Source: an uncultured Prevotellaceae bacterium
GTDB taxonomy: Bacteria > Bacteroidota > Bacteroidia > Bacteroidales > Bacteroidaceae
Assembly (NCBI GenBank): GCA_937892315.1
Contig: CALAVF010000144.1
Coordinates: forward strand, 1 to 25,068
DNA: 25,068 bases
Direction of reading: 5' to 3'
Part shown: piece by piece, positions 1 through 7,036 of the stretch
How the letters are laid out: every line of letters starts with the position of its first letter
How positions within the stretch are numbered: the stretch's first letter is position 1
The notes under the pieces: model-generated
What the model saw: the letters and a program-made list of their open reading frames with translations, nothing else
Told to the model about the DNA's origin: nothing
The model's database searches: none
Program-made: the position numbers and the translations under genes

Positions 1-803
1 GTCGGCAAATATACATTTCTCAACGAGGTACACTCGCCAAAGGTGGCGCATCCGATAGAGCGTACTGTCATAGGGATTACTATCTCCGTCAGACGCTCGC
101 ACCAACGGAAACAGCCGTTGCCGATCTTGGTAACAGTGTTCGGAAGTATGATTTTGGAGAAATATGCTTTCATACACGAGTAGTCAAGCAACTCATTTAC
201 GCCCGTCGGAACGGTAAACACCTCGTTTCTGCAACCTTGAGGATAGGAGATGAGTTGGCTCATGTTCTTTGTGTAAAGAACACCATCAACATCGCAGTAC
301 ATCGTGTTTTGCTTGTTCACGTTTATCTTTTGCAGGTTCTTGCAACCTTTGAATATCTCCTTGCCTATACTGAATACGCTTGCAGGTATATCCACAGAAG
401 TGAAGTTATTGTAGCTGAACGCTTCCTCGCCTAACTCCAGCAAACCTGACGGCAATTGCAGACTGCCTATGCTGTTCAGAGAAAAGGCAGACTCTTTGAT
501 GTATTTAATCGTAGGCGGCAGGGTCAGTTCCTTCAGACTGCAAAGATAAAAGGCACCTTTGCCGATAGTTGTAACTTTATATGACTTGCCTTGATAATAA
601 ACACTCTGAGGAATGTTGGCTGTCGTAATGCTGTACTTCGACTCCTGATTATAGTACGCAGTAGCATTCATGTCCTTGTAGGTTACTTCTACTTCGTCAT
701 AACCAATAACTTGGTATGTGAAAGTACCATCACTGAAGCGTTGAGAGAAAACTGCGGTAACTGCAGATATTGCAGCTATTACCAATAAAAATAAGCGTTT
801 CAT
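1..803 (-). CDS. BspA-like leucine-rich-repeat secreted protein (3' end outside window)
   Basis: Reading the minus strand from the ATG at 803 gives an open frame of 267 codons that runs off the left edge. The start MKRLFLLVIAAISAVTAVFS is a typical signal peptide. A ~60-residue N-terminal region follows, then repeats of the BspA/LRR_5 type with the recurring pattern I-x-x-x-A/C-F-x-x-C-x-x-L-x-x-[IV]-x-[IL]-P (for example GKGAFYLCSLKELTLP and GCFRWCERLTEIVIP). Family knowledge: these proteins are exported by Bacteroidota and other mucosal organisms and often mediate adhesion. The C-terminus, where a type IX secretion signal could sit, is missing, so the export route is unknown. It is transcribed divergently from the S4-domain gene, with its own TAnnTTTG promoter 25 bp upstream. 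The LRR assignment is secure; the specific role is not. Confidence 0.85.
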   Translation of the reverse strand, partial: MKRLFLLVIAAISAVTAVFSQRFSDGTFTYQVIGYDEVEVTYKDMNATAYYNQESKYSITTANIPQSVYYQGKSYKVTTIGKGAFYLCSLKELTLPPTIKYIKESAFSLNSIGSLQLPSGLLELGEEAFSYNNFTSVDIPASVFSIGKEIFKGCKNLQKINVNKQNTMYCDVDGVLYTKNMSQLISYPQGCRNEVFTVPTGVNELLDYSCMKAYFSKIILPNTVTKIGNGCFRWCERLTEIVIPMTVRSIGCATFGECTSLRNVYLP

Positions 804-827
804 AAGCAAAGTGTTAAAATTTGGCGA

Positions 828-860
828 CAAAGATACAAATTTTATTTTTTATTAACAAAA
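828..860 (-). promoter_or_regulatory. Bacteroidota-type promoter for the LRR gene
   Basis: On the minus strand TTTTG (860-856) and TATCTTTG (835-828) are separated by exactly 20 nt, matching the Bacteroidota sigma-70 consensus TTTG-N19/21-TAnnTTTG. The start codon at 803 lies 25 nt further on, leaving a short leader. Its -33 element abuts the -33 element of the opposite promoter. Confidence 0.7.
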
Positions 861-891
861 TTGCATGATTAATTGAAAATATATACTTTTG
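861..891 (+). promoter_or_regulatory. Bacteroidota-type promoter for the S4-domain gene
   Basis: TTG at 861-863 and TACTTTTG at 884-891 (an exact TAnnTTTG) are 20 nt apart. Transcription would begin about 6-10 nt downstream, just before the ATG at 909. This helps decide that start over an upstream in-frame TTG at 873, which lies upstream of the -7 element. Confidence 0.65.
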
Positions 892-908
892 CAAGCAAAA
901 TTGCAACT

Positions 909-1283
909 ATGTCAGAAAGAATAGATAAATACATGTTTGCCATGCGTATTTTCAAGACTCGCAGCATGGCGGCAGAAGCGTGCCAGAAAGGGCGAGTGAA
1001 GATGGGTGAGGTGGAACTGAAGCCATCGCGCACGGTGAGTGAGGGCGATGTATTCAGTCTAAGGCGCGACGGAATAGTGTTTTCGTATAAAGTGCTTAAA
1101 TTGTCGGAGAACCGCCTCGGAGCCAAGCTCGTGCCGGAATATATGCAGGATGTTACCGCGCCCGACCAATTACAATTGCTCGAGTTGTCGCGTTTAGCAG
1201 GCAAGTCAGGAAGGGATAGAGGTACAGGGCGTCCGACAAAAAAAGATCGCCGAGATATAGAAAGTTTCTTGAGCGAATACTAA
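909..1283 (+). CDS. S4-domain RNA-binding protein, Hsp15/HslR-like
   Basis: A 124-residue protein. The N-terminal ~60 residues form an S4 RNA-binding domain: RIDKYMFAMRIFKTRSMA, then ACQKGRVKMGEV with the characteristic G-x-V-x-[VI]-[NG] turn. A basic C-terminal tail (GKSGRDRGTGRPTKKDRRD) follows, as usual in Hsp15-type proteins. Known family role: Hsp15 binds 50S subunits carrying stalled nascent chains and helps recycle them. I chose ATG 909 because MSERIDKYMF is where the family normally begins and because the promoter -7 box ends at 891. It heads a co-directional run with the DUF4924-like gene 38 bp downstream. The domain call is firm; equivalence to E. coli HslR is by similarity of architecture only. 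Confidence 0.85.
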   Translation: MSERIDKYMFAMRIFKTRSMAAEACQKGRVKMGEVELKPSRTVSEGDVFSLRRDGIVFSYKVLKLSENRLGAKLVPEYMQDVTAPDQLQLLELSRLAGKSGRDRGTGRPTKKDRRDIESFLSEY

Positions 1284-1321
1284 AAGCTGTTTTGAGCCAA
1301 TACCGACTTAAACAAAAAGTA

Positions 1322-1786
1322 ATGATTATGTTATCGAAGAGAGAAAATATAGCAGAGTATATCCTGTACTTATGGCAGATAGAAGACTATCTGCGGGCGT
1401 TCCCCGAGCAGGCGGATGCCACGGAAGAGTTACACGACCTGAACGAGATGATGCATCGCGAAGGTATTATGGAAGGGGGGCATCTGCAACTGGCACAGAA
1501 CGCCTTGAACGAATTGGAAGAACTGCATGCCCAGTTATTGGACGAAGATGCCATTTACCGTGCTGCCACCATACGTCTGCAGCCGTCGCTAAACGTCCTC
1601 AAATCCAAAACAGACAGACCCACGATGAGCGATATTGAAGCAGGACTGATTCTGCTCTATCAAATTATGCTTCTGCGTCTGCAGCAGAAAGAAGTCTCCG
1701 CCGAGACCACACAAGTACAACTGCAAGTGACACCACTCTTCCAGTTTCTGAGCAAGACGTATGCGAAGATGAAGGAGGAAGGGTGA
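1322..1786 (+). CDS. DUF4924-like protein, function unknown
   Basis: About 154 residues, predominantly helical and acidic, with no signal peptide or membrane segment. The pattern RENIAEYILYLWQIEDYLRA near the N-terminus, then EMMHREGIMEGGHLQ and LILLYQIMLLRLQQKEVS, resembles my recollection of DUF4924, a Bacteroidota-restricted family of unknown function. Possible starts are ATG 1322 and ATG 1328; the in-frame TTG at 1292 is unlikely because it adds a non-conserved stretch. The stop codon TGA (1784-1786) is the first three bases of the 8-bp tandem repeat that leads into the next gene. No biochemical role is suggested by the sequence. Confidence 0.7.
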   Translation: MIMLSKRENIAEYILYLWQIEDYLRAFPEQADATEELHDLNEMMHREGIMEGGHLQLAQNALNELEELHAQLLDEDAIYRAATIRLQPSLNVLKSKTDRPTMSDIEAGLILLYQIMLLRLQQKEVSAETTQVQLQVTPLFQFLSKTYAKMKEEG

Positions 1787-1831
1787 AAGGGTGAAAGGGT
1801 GAAAGAGTGAAAGGGTGAAAGGATGAAAGGA
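1784..1831 (+). repeat. Six-copy 8-bp tandem repeat (TGAAAGGG) between two genes
   Basis: Six consecutive units TGAAAGGG, TGAAAGGG, TGAAAGAG, TGAAAGGG, TGAAAGGA, TGAAAGGA occupy the whole intergenic space. The first unit supplies the TGA stop of the upstream gene. The last A of the sixth unit is the A of the ATG at 1831. Every unit contains an AAAGG Shine-Dalgarno-like core, so the array is also the leader and ribosome-binding region of the downstream gene. Confidence 0.9.
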
Positions 1832-2940
1832 TGACAACCAAACAACGATTCGAACATATCCTCCGCTGGTTTGAGCAAAACATGCCTGTGGCAGAGAGCG
1901 AACTGGTGTACAACAACCCTTACGAGTTGCTGGTAGCGGTTATGCTGTCAGCTCAATGTACAGACAAACGCGTGAATATGGTCACTCCGTCTCTCTTTGC
2001 CGCCTACCCTACGGCAGAGTCGCTGGCAAAAGCCACAAGCGATGAGGTGTTTGACTATGTCATGGCAGCTAAGCGCAAATACAGACTGGACCCAGCTGAG
2101 CGCAACCTCAACACTGACGTTCAGACAAATCCGGACGAAGTGATTATGATAAGTAAGGACACTGCTTACGTGGATGACAACGGCGTGATACACCGCGAGA
2201 CGATAACAAGACCATTGTCAAGTTATTGGGATTTCGTAAACACGTATATCGTAAACGTGTATCCTGACACAACATGTTGGATTAACGATTTCCAAAACGC
2301 AGAGAATGAGGTGTACATGCGACTGTATTTCACTCACGCCAACTACAACGATTATCCTGTCGTTGGCGTAAACTGGGAACAAGCCAATGCATTCTGCAAC
2401 TGGAGAACAGACTTTCTGATAAGAGGACTTGGACCTTCCGCTAAATTCATTCAGCGTTACAGACTGCCGACCGAAGCTGAGTGGGAATTCGCGGCGCGAG
2501 GCAAGAACGGAAACGAGTTGCCTTGGGAACAGAACAGCGTATCCAGTGATAAGGGATGTTACTACGCGAACTTCAAACCGGACAGAGGAAACTACACCAA
2601 GGACGGTAATCTCATAACATCCAGAACTGGTATATACAGCGCAAACAGTAATGGCTTGTATGACATGGCAGGTAATGTCGCCGAATGGACAAGCAACGTA
2701 TACACTGAGGCAGGTGTATTGTCAATGAGTGACATGAATCCTACCCTTCTATACAATGCAGCCAAGGAAGACCCCTATGCACTGAAGAAGAAGAGTGTGC
2801 GTGGTGGCTCGTGGAAAGACCCCGAGAGTTTCATCAAGAGTGCATGGCGTTCCTTCGAGTACCAGAACGTAGGACGCTCCTTCGTAGGCTTCCGTTGCGT
2901 GAGGTCGCAGGTGGGGACTGCTTCGAGGGCGAAAAAATGA
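1831..2940 (+). CDS. In-frame fusion: endonuclease III N-terminus joined to the GldK SUMF1-like domain
   Basis: A single 369-residue frame with two unrelated parts. Residues 1 to ~75 match the start of endonuclease III (Nth), including LLVAVMLSAQCTDKRVNM. The Nth catalytic Lys and Asp, helix-hairpin-helix and Fe-S cluster cysteines are all absent. From about residue 77 the protein is GldK/PorK, the type IX secretion ring lipoprotein: LDPAERNLNTDV, MISKDTAYVDDNG, then a full FGE/SUMF1-like fold with YPVVGVNWEQANAFCNWR (~175), RLPTEAEWEFAARG (~211), GNVAEW (~281), VRGGSW (~323) and a terminal FVGFRCVR. The GldK signal peptide, lipobox cysteine and N-terminal region are missing. GldK normally sits in the outer membrane/periplasm with GldN, so this product would be mislocalised. 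Its place directly before gldL matches the usual gldK position. It is either a genuine deletion joining nth to gldK or an assembly chimera; the sequence alone cannot decide. Confidence 0.85.
   Translation: MTTKQRFEHILRWFEQNMPVAESELVYNNPYELLVAVMLSAQCTDKRVNMVTPSLFAAYPTAESLAKATSDEVFDYVMAAKRKYRLDPAERNLNTDVQTNPDEVIMISKDTAYVDDNGVIHRETITRPLSSYWDFVNTYIVNVYPDTTCWINDFQNAENEVYMRLYFTHANYNDYPVVGVNWEQANAFCNWRTDFLIRGLGPSAKFIQRYRLPTEAEWEFAARGKNGNELPWEQNSVSSDKGCYYANFKPDRGNYTKDGNLITSRTGIYSANSNGLYDMAGNVAEWTSNVYTEAGVLSMSDMNPTLLYNAAKEDPYALKKKSVRGGSWKDPESFIKSAWRSFEYQNVGRSFVGFRCVRSQVGTASRAKK
2041..2085 (+). other. Inferred nth/gldK junction
   Basis: The codons for DEVFDYVMAAKRKYRL (2041 onward) mark the change from Nth-like to GldK-like sequence. 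VFDY fits both an Nth helix (compare the E. coli 'VKTYIK' position) and, from memory, a tyrosine-rich stretch of GldK before the RLDPAERNLNTD block. The exact breakpoint may therefore be hidden in a short microhomology. No transposon, repeat or scar is visible at this point. Confidence 0.6.
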
Positions 2941-2981
2941 GAAAATGACAAATGATTAAATGAAGAAAAAACCAAAACATT

Positions 2982-3806
2982 ATGGCAACACAATATAATG
3001 CTATTCAGAAGTGGCTCAGAACCAAGAGGGGTCAGACTTTCTTGAACTACGCATACAGTTGGGGCGCATCCGTCGTGATTGCAGGTGCCCTCTTCAAACT
3101 CACCCACATCGCAGGTGCTGACATCATGCTCTTCTTGGGTATGGGCACCGAGGTCGTTGTGTTCTTCCTCGCAGGTTTCGAGCCGCAGGAGAGTTTCGAC
3201 GCACAAGAACTGGCAGAGGAGGCAGCCGAGAACGCTGCTATCGCTGCAAAGGTCAATGCCTCCCTCTCCGAAGAGACGGCAGCAGCCCTTGCCAACGCTG
3301 CCAATGTGGCAGCCCATGCACCGTCAGGCGGTGGAGCGGTAGTTGTTGGCGGTGGAGGTGTGCCAGGCGGTGGCACCATCGTCATCAATGGCAGCGGTGG
3401 AGGCTCTTCCGAAGGTGGTACATCGGCTTCTATCGATGCCGCCCAGTTGGCAGAGAACATTTCTTCTGCCCCTGTCTTCAACTCCGCACAGTTCCAGGGC
3501 ATGGCACCCGAGATGCAGGAGGCAACCAAGGCATACGTAGAGCAGTTGGCAGACCTTACCGACATTCTCAAGAAGGTGGCAGAGCAGAGTGCCCGTCTCA
3601 CCCGCGACTCCGAGGAGATGGAGAACATGAACCGCACCCTCACAGGCATCAATCGCTTCTACGAGATGCAACTCAAGAGCGTCGGCACCCAGTCTGCCAC
3701 CATCGACGAGGTGAACGATCAGACCAAGAAACTCGCAGCACAACTCCAAGAGTTGAACGATGTCTATTTCAAGATGGTTGAAGCACTCAAAATGAAGATT
3801 GCATGA
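2982..3806 (+). CDS. gldL: Type IX secretion motor protein GldL (PorL)
   Basis: 274 residues. GldL forms the inner-membrane proton-driven motor of the type IX secretion system with GldM. The N-terminus is cytoplasmic (KWLRTKRGQTFLNY). Two transmembrane helices follow at roughly residues 20-40 and 46-66 (WGASVVIAGALFKL; ADIMLFLGMGTEVVVFFLAG). TM2 carries the conserved Glu of the GldL family (GTEVV). The C-terminal cytoplasmic part has an alanine-rich segment, a glycine-rich linker at ~107-146 and a helical, coiled-coil-prone tail. Length is typical. It starts 41 bp after the gldK-containing frame and its stop overlaps gldM by 4 nt (ATGA), which indicates translational coupling. Identification is strong. 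Confidence 0.93.
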   Translation: MATQYNAIQKWLRTKRGQTFLNYAYSWGASVVIAGALFKLTHIAGADIMLFLGMGTEVVVFFLAGFEPQESFDAQELAEEAAENAAIAAKVNASLSEETAAALANAANVAAHAPSGGGAVVVGGGGVPGGGTIVINGSGGGSSEGGTSASIDAAQLAENISSAPVFNSAQFQGMAPEMQEATKAYVEQLADLTDILKKVAEQSARLTRDSEEMENMNRTLTGINRFYEMQLKSVGTQSATIDEVNDQTKKLAAQLQELNDVYFKMVEALKMKIA

Positions 3807-5362
3807 TACGAAAGAAGTTAAGTCCGCGTCAGAAGATGATCAATCTGATGTACGTAGTGCTGATGGCAATGTTGGCACTCAACGTTTCGTCGGATGTGCT
3901 CGAAGGCTTCTCGCTCGTGGACGAAGGTCTCAATCGCTCCAAGCAGAACTCTACCACGCAGAACGAGGCGATATACAAGGAACTGGATGCTGCCATGAAG
4001 CAGAATCCAGAGAAGACTCGCCAGTGGTTCGAGAAGGCACAGCAGGTTCGCAAGATGTCAGATTCGCTCTACAACTTCGCCGAGAACCTGAAGTGGGAGA
4101 TTGTGCGTGAGGCTGACGGAAAAGATGCCGACCTGAACAACATAGAAGGACGTGACAACCTCGAGGCTGCCACCCACGTGATGCTGGCTCCGGGCATTGG
4201 AAAAGGCGGAAAACTCAAGTCTGCCATCGAGTCCTATCGTGAGGGCATCACCAAGATGATTAACAACGAGCAGCAGAAGAAACTGATTCGTTCCAACCTC
4301 ACCACCGACGTGCCCCAGAAGGCAAAGTTGCAGGGTAAGAACTGGCAGGAATATATGTTCGAGAACACCCCCGTGGCTGCCGCAGTCACCCTGCTCACCA
4401 AACTCCAGACCGATGTGCGTCACGCCGAAGGCGAGATGCTCCACCAACTGATTGCCAACATCGACGTGAAGGATGTGCGTGTGAACCAAATCAACGCCTA
4501 TGTCATCCCCAACGCTCAGACCGTTGTCCGTGGAGGAAAGTTCTCCGCTCAAATCATCATGGCAGCAGTTGACACCACCCAGCGACCTGAAATCTACGTG
4601 GGCAACACGCTGCTCAAGTCGGAGAACGGACGCTATGAGACCATCTGTGGCTCCACTGGCGATTTCACCCTCAAGGGCTACCTCGTCATGAAGAACGGCG
4701 ACGGAGAGACCATCCGACGCGAGTTCTCACAGCCCTACACCGTGGTGGAACCTTCCGCTACGGTCAGTGCCACCATGATGAACATGCTCTATGCAGGTTA
4801 TCAGAATCCCATCAGCGTCAGTGTGCCAGGCGTGCCCAGCAACAAAATCAGTCTCTCCATGACCAACGGAACCCTCACCAAGAAGGACGGCAGCAACTAT
4901 GTGGCAGTGCCCTCCAAGGTGGGCGAAGATGTCACCTTCACCGTCACCGCGCAGAATGAGGGGCGCCAGCAGGAGATGGGCAAGTTCTCCTTCCACGTGC
5001 GTAAACTCCCTGACCCGACGGGTTATCTCGAATATACCGACTCCAAAGGCAATGCCACCCGATTCAAGGGCGGACGCATCTCCAAGCAAGCCATCGTGGC
5101 AGCAGGAGGCATCGGAGCCGCCATCGACGATGGTCTGCTCGACATCTCCTTCCGGGTGCTCGGTTTTGAAACCCTCTTCGTTGACAACATGGGCAACGTG
5201 GTGCCAGAGGTCAGTTCCTCTGCCTCCTTCACCCCCAACCAACTCACCCGTATCCGTTCTCTTAGCCGCGGCAAACTCTTCAACATCAGCCGCATCCGAG
5301 TGGTCGGACCCGACGGAATCGAACGAACTCTTACTTCGCCTGTCGAAGTCATAATAAACTAA
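3803..5362 (+). CDS. gldM: Type IX secretion motor protein GldM (PorM)
   Basis: 519 residues, the usual family length. It begins RKKLSPRQKMINLMYVVLMA, the family hallmark. A single transmembrane helix (~12-28) with N-terminus inside is followed by SSDVLEGFSLVDEGLNRS, also highly characteristic. The rest is the large periplasmic shaft, first helical (~35-220) and then beta domains (~225-519) rich in PGVPSNKISLSM- and FHVRKLPDP-type strands. GldM spans the periplasm and transmits GldL-generated torque to the GldK/GldN ring. It overlaps gldL by 4 nt, and gldN follows 6 bp after its stop. Third codon positions are strongly C-ending, as in gldL and gldN. Confidence 0.95.
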   Translation: MIRKKLSPRQKMINLMYVVLMAMLALNVSSDVLEGFSLVDEGLNRSKQNSTTQNEAIYKELDAAMKQNPEKTRQWFEKAQQVRKMSDSLYNFAENLKWEIVREADGKDADLNNIEGRDNLEAATHVMLAPGIGKGGKLKSAIESYREGITKMINNEQQKKLIRSNLTTDVPQKAKLQGKNWQEYMFENTPVAAAVTLLTKLQTDVRHAEGEMLHQLIANIDVKDVRVNQINAYVIPNAQTVVRGGKFSAQIIMAAVDTTQRPEIYVGNTLLKSENGRYETICGSTGDFTLKGYLVMKNGDGETIRREFSQPYTVVEPSATVSATMMNMLYAGYQNPISVSVPGVPSNKISLSMTNGTLTKKDGSNYVAVPSKVGEDVTFTVTAQNEGRQQEMGKFSFHVRKLPDPTGYLEYTDSKGNATRFKGGRISKQAIVAAGGIGAAIDDGLLDISFRVLGFETLFVDNMGNVVPEVSSSASFTPNQLTRIRSLSRGKLFNISRIRVVGPDGIERTLTSPVEVIIN

Positions 5363-5368
5363 CCGATT

Positions 5369-6460
5369 ATGAAAAAGATACTCTTCATACTGATGACGCT
5401 CACGATGGCTGGCACGCTTGCTGCCCAGCCTCAGAAGAGCCGAGTGCAGAACAACAGGACTGCCGCCCAGAAAACTCAGGCGACCACCTCCGACCGTGCC
5501 AGCCTTATGTTCCCCACGGCTGTTGATGTGCCCGAAGACCCGGCGTGGCGACGTGACATCTACCGTTCCATCGACCTCACCAAGGACGAGAACGCAGCCC
5601 TCTACTACCCTGTAGAGCCACAGGGCACGCAGGTCAACCTCTTCACCCTCCTCTTCCAGTTGCTCAACACTGGCAAGATTCCTGCCTACGAGTACCAACT
5701 CGACGGCATCGAGAACTTTGCCCAGAGCAATCGTATGCACTTCAAGGACATGCTTGAGCGGCAAGACATCTTCTATGAGGTGGACGGCAACAGCATCAAA
5801 GTAGCACAGGGCGACATCCCTTCCGCTGAGGTGCTCAGTTACTATGTGAAGGAAAGTTCTTACTACGACCAGAACACGGCGACTTATCATAGCCGCATCG
5901 TCGCCATCTGCCCCGTGCTCCATCGCTCTTCCGACGAGTTCAGTTACGGCGATGTGCAGAAGCGACCCCTCTTCTGGGTGAAGTACGACGACATCAAGAC
6001 CTACCTCAGCGGTCACGAAGTCATGACCAGCAACCTCAACAACGCTGCCCGGATGTCGATGGACGACTTCTTCTCCACCAACCACTACAAGGGCGAAATC
6101 TACATGACCACCAACATGCAGAACAAGTCCCTCCAGCAGTATTGTGCCACCGACTCCCTCCTGAAGAAAGAGCAGACACGCATCGAGAAGGAAATGACCG
6201 ACTTTGAAGAGCACATCTGGAAAGAACCTGTCGATTCCCTCGAACAAGCCAAGAAAGACTCCATCGCCGCCCTTGCCAACACCAAAGGCCGCCGCGTGAA
6301 GAGTCCTGCTGGAGCCAACTCCTCCTCCTCTTCTGCCGCACGCACCTCACGCCGAGGGTCCTCCGCAGCAGCCACCAAGAAAGAGAAATCCTCCTCTGGC
6401 GGTTCTTCTGGCGGAGGTAGCGGTGCTCCCCGCGTGTCAGTTCGCCGCCAGCGTCACTAA
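5369..6460 (+). CDS. gldN: Type IX secretion ring protein GldN (PorN)
   Basis: 363 residues with signal peptide MKKILFILMTLTMAGTLAAQ. The core ~45-250 contains family-typical segments such as WRRDIYRSIDLTKDENAALYYP near the start of the mature protein and KRPLFWVKYDDIKTYL around residue 200. GldN binds GldK to form the periplasmic ring of the type IX system. The last ~50 residues are low-complexity, rich in Ser/Gly/Ala with basic residues, ending RVSVRRQRH. From memory this tail is not part of the conserved core and may be lineage-specific. It is the last gene of the gld block, with 644 bp before the next gene. Confidence 0.92.
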   Translation: MKKILFILMTLTMAGTLAAQPQKSRVQNNRTAAQKTQATTSDRASLMFPTAVDVPEDPAWRRDIYRSIDLTKDENAALYYPVEPQGTQVNLFTLLFQLLNTGKIPAYEYQLDGIENFAQSNRMHFKDMLERQDIFYEVDGNSIKVAQGDIPSAEVLSYYVKESSYYDQNTATYHSRIVAICPVLHRSSDEFSYGDVQKRPLFWVKYDDIKTYLSGHEVMTSNLNNAARMSMDDFFSTNHYKGEIYMTTNMQNKSLQQYCATDSLLKKEQTRIEKEMTDFEEHIWKEPVDSLEQAKKDSIAALANTKGRRVKSPAGANSSSSSAARTSRRGSSAAATKKEKSSSGGSSGGGSGAPRVSVRRQRH

Positions 6461-6461
6461 A

Positions 6462-6789
6462 AGAAAAAAACCAAAGAGACAAGAGACAAAAAACCACCCC
6501 CGTGTCCCTGCTGCCTGTATTCCCATGCCCCAGCCGCCTATAGCCCGACAACGTTTTTGCCACATCGGGCAGGAGACGCTTGACCAGTCGGAGTAGGGAA
6601 GCGACAGCCATCGGGCAACAGTCACCCACACCTATCGGGTAGCGGTCACTCACACCTATCGGGTAGCGGTCACTCACACCTATCGGGTAGCAGTCACTCA
6701 CCCTTATTGGGCAACGGTCACACCCCCCATCAAGGAGGACACTGTATAGGAAAACGGTTTTTTGTCTCTTGTCTCTTTAGTTTTTTTCT
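6462..6789. repeat. Pair of 34-bp inverted repeats enclosing a repeat-rich spacer
   Basis: The 34-bp sequence at 6462-6495 (A-rich start, then CCAAAGAGACAAGAGAC and AAAAAACC) recurs as its reverse complement at 6756-6789 with one mismatch. The left arm starts 2 bp after the gldN stop. The 260 bp between the arms includes the 24-bp tandem array. No open frame with coding character lies between the arms and no clear target-site duplication flanks them. Confidence 0.8.
6610..6728. repeat. 24-bp tandem repeat array, about five copies
   Basis: Units begin with ATCGGG at 6610, 6634, 6658, 6682 and (as ATTGGG) 6706. The central two are identical; their first 16 bases are ATCGGGTAGCGGTCAC. The outer units differ at several positions. 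The period is exactly 24 bp with no spacers, so it is not a CRISPR array. One minus-strand frame through it is open and would encode a YPIGVSDR octapeptide, but it has no coding context. Confidence 0.9.
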
Positions 6790-6807
6790 CTCTCCCTCCC
6801 GCCTCGC

Positions 6808-6862
6808 TTATTATATATTATATATTATATATATTATAATATTATATATTATATATATATAA
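6808..6862. repeat. AT-only low-complexity tract
   Basis: A ~55-bp run composed almost solely of TA/TAT units in an otherwise ~50% GC region. It is strongly self-complementary. It lies between the right arm of the inverted repeat and a third, partial copy of the repeat (6906-6931). Function is unknown; it may be an easily melted or bent region, or slippage-generated simple sequence. Confidence 0.8.
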
Positions 6863-6905
6863 ACAAACTTCCCCCCCTACCTAAATATCCCCCATCGCAG
6901 GAGAG

Positions 6906-6931
6906 ACCAAAAAGACAAGAGACAAAAAACC
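6906..6931 (+). repeat. Third copy of the AAGAGAC-type repeat
   Basis: 26 bp matching the distal part of the 6462-6495 arm, same orientation, with one mismatch (AAAAGAC for AAGAGAC). Like the right arm read on the minus strand, it is followed by GTTT. Confidence 0.7.
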
Positions 6932-7036
6932 GTTTCTGTTGTTCAAAACAGGGGGGCTGACTGTCATGAGACTATAGCAGAAGGCACTTGCCCTCTGTCA
7001 TCGTTATGCTTTCGAAGAAAGAATAATCCAAATAAA

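Noticed and set aside
1831..2070. Functional endonuclease III
   Set aside because: Only the first ~75 residues remain; the catalytic Lys/Asp, helix-hairpin-helix and Fe-S cysteines are missing.
4727..6247. 506-codon open frame antisense to gldM/gldN
   Set aside because: It is the mirror of two well-identified genes with strongly C-ending codons, which suppresses antisense stops. It has no family motif and spans a gene boundary.
6036..6701. Minus-strand frame starting with a YPIGVSDR-type repeat
   Set aside because: The repeat is produced by the 24-bp tandem array; the rest is antisense to gldN and the start lies within the array with no promoter or ribosome-binding site.
6610..6728. Possible CRISPR array
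   Set aside because: The 24-bp units are contiguous with no unique spacers and no cas genes are present.
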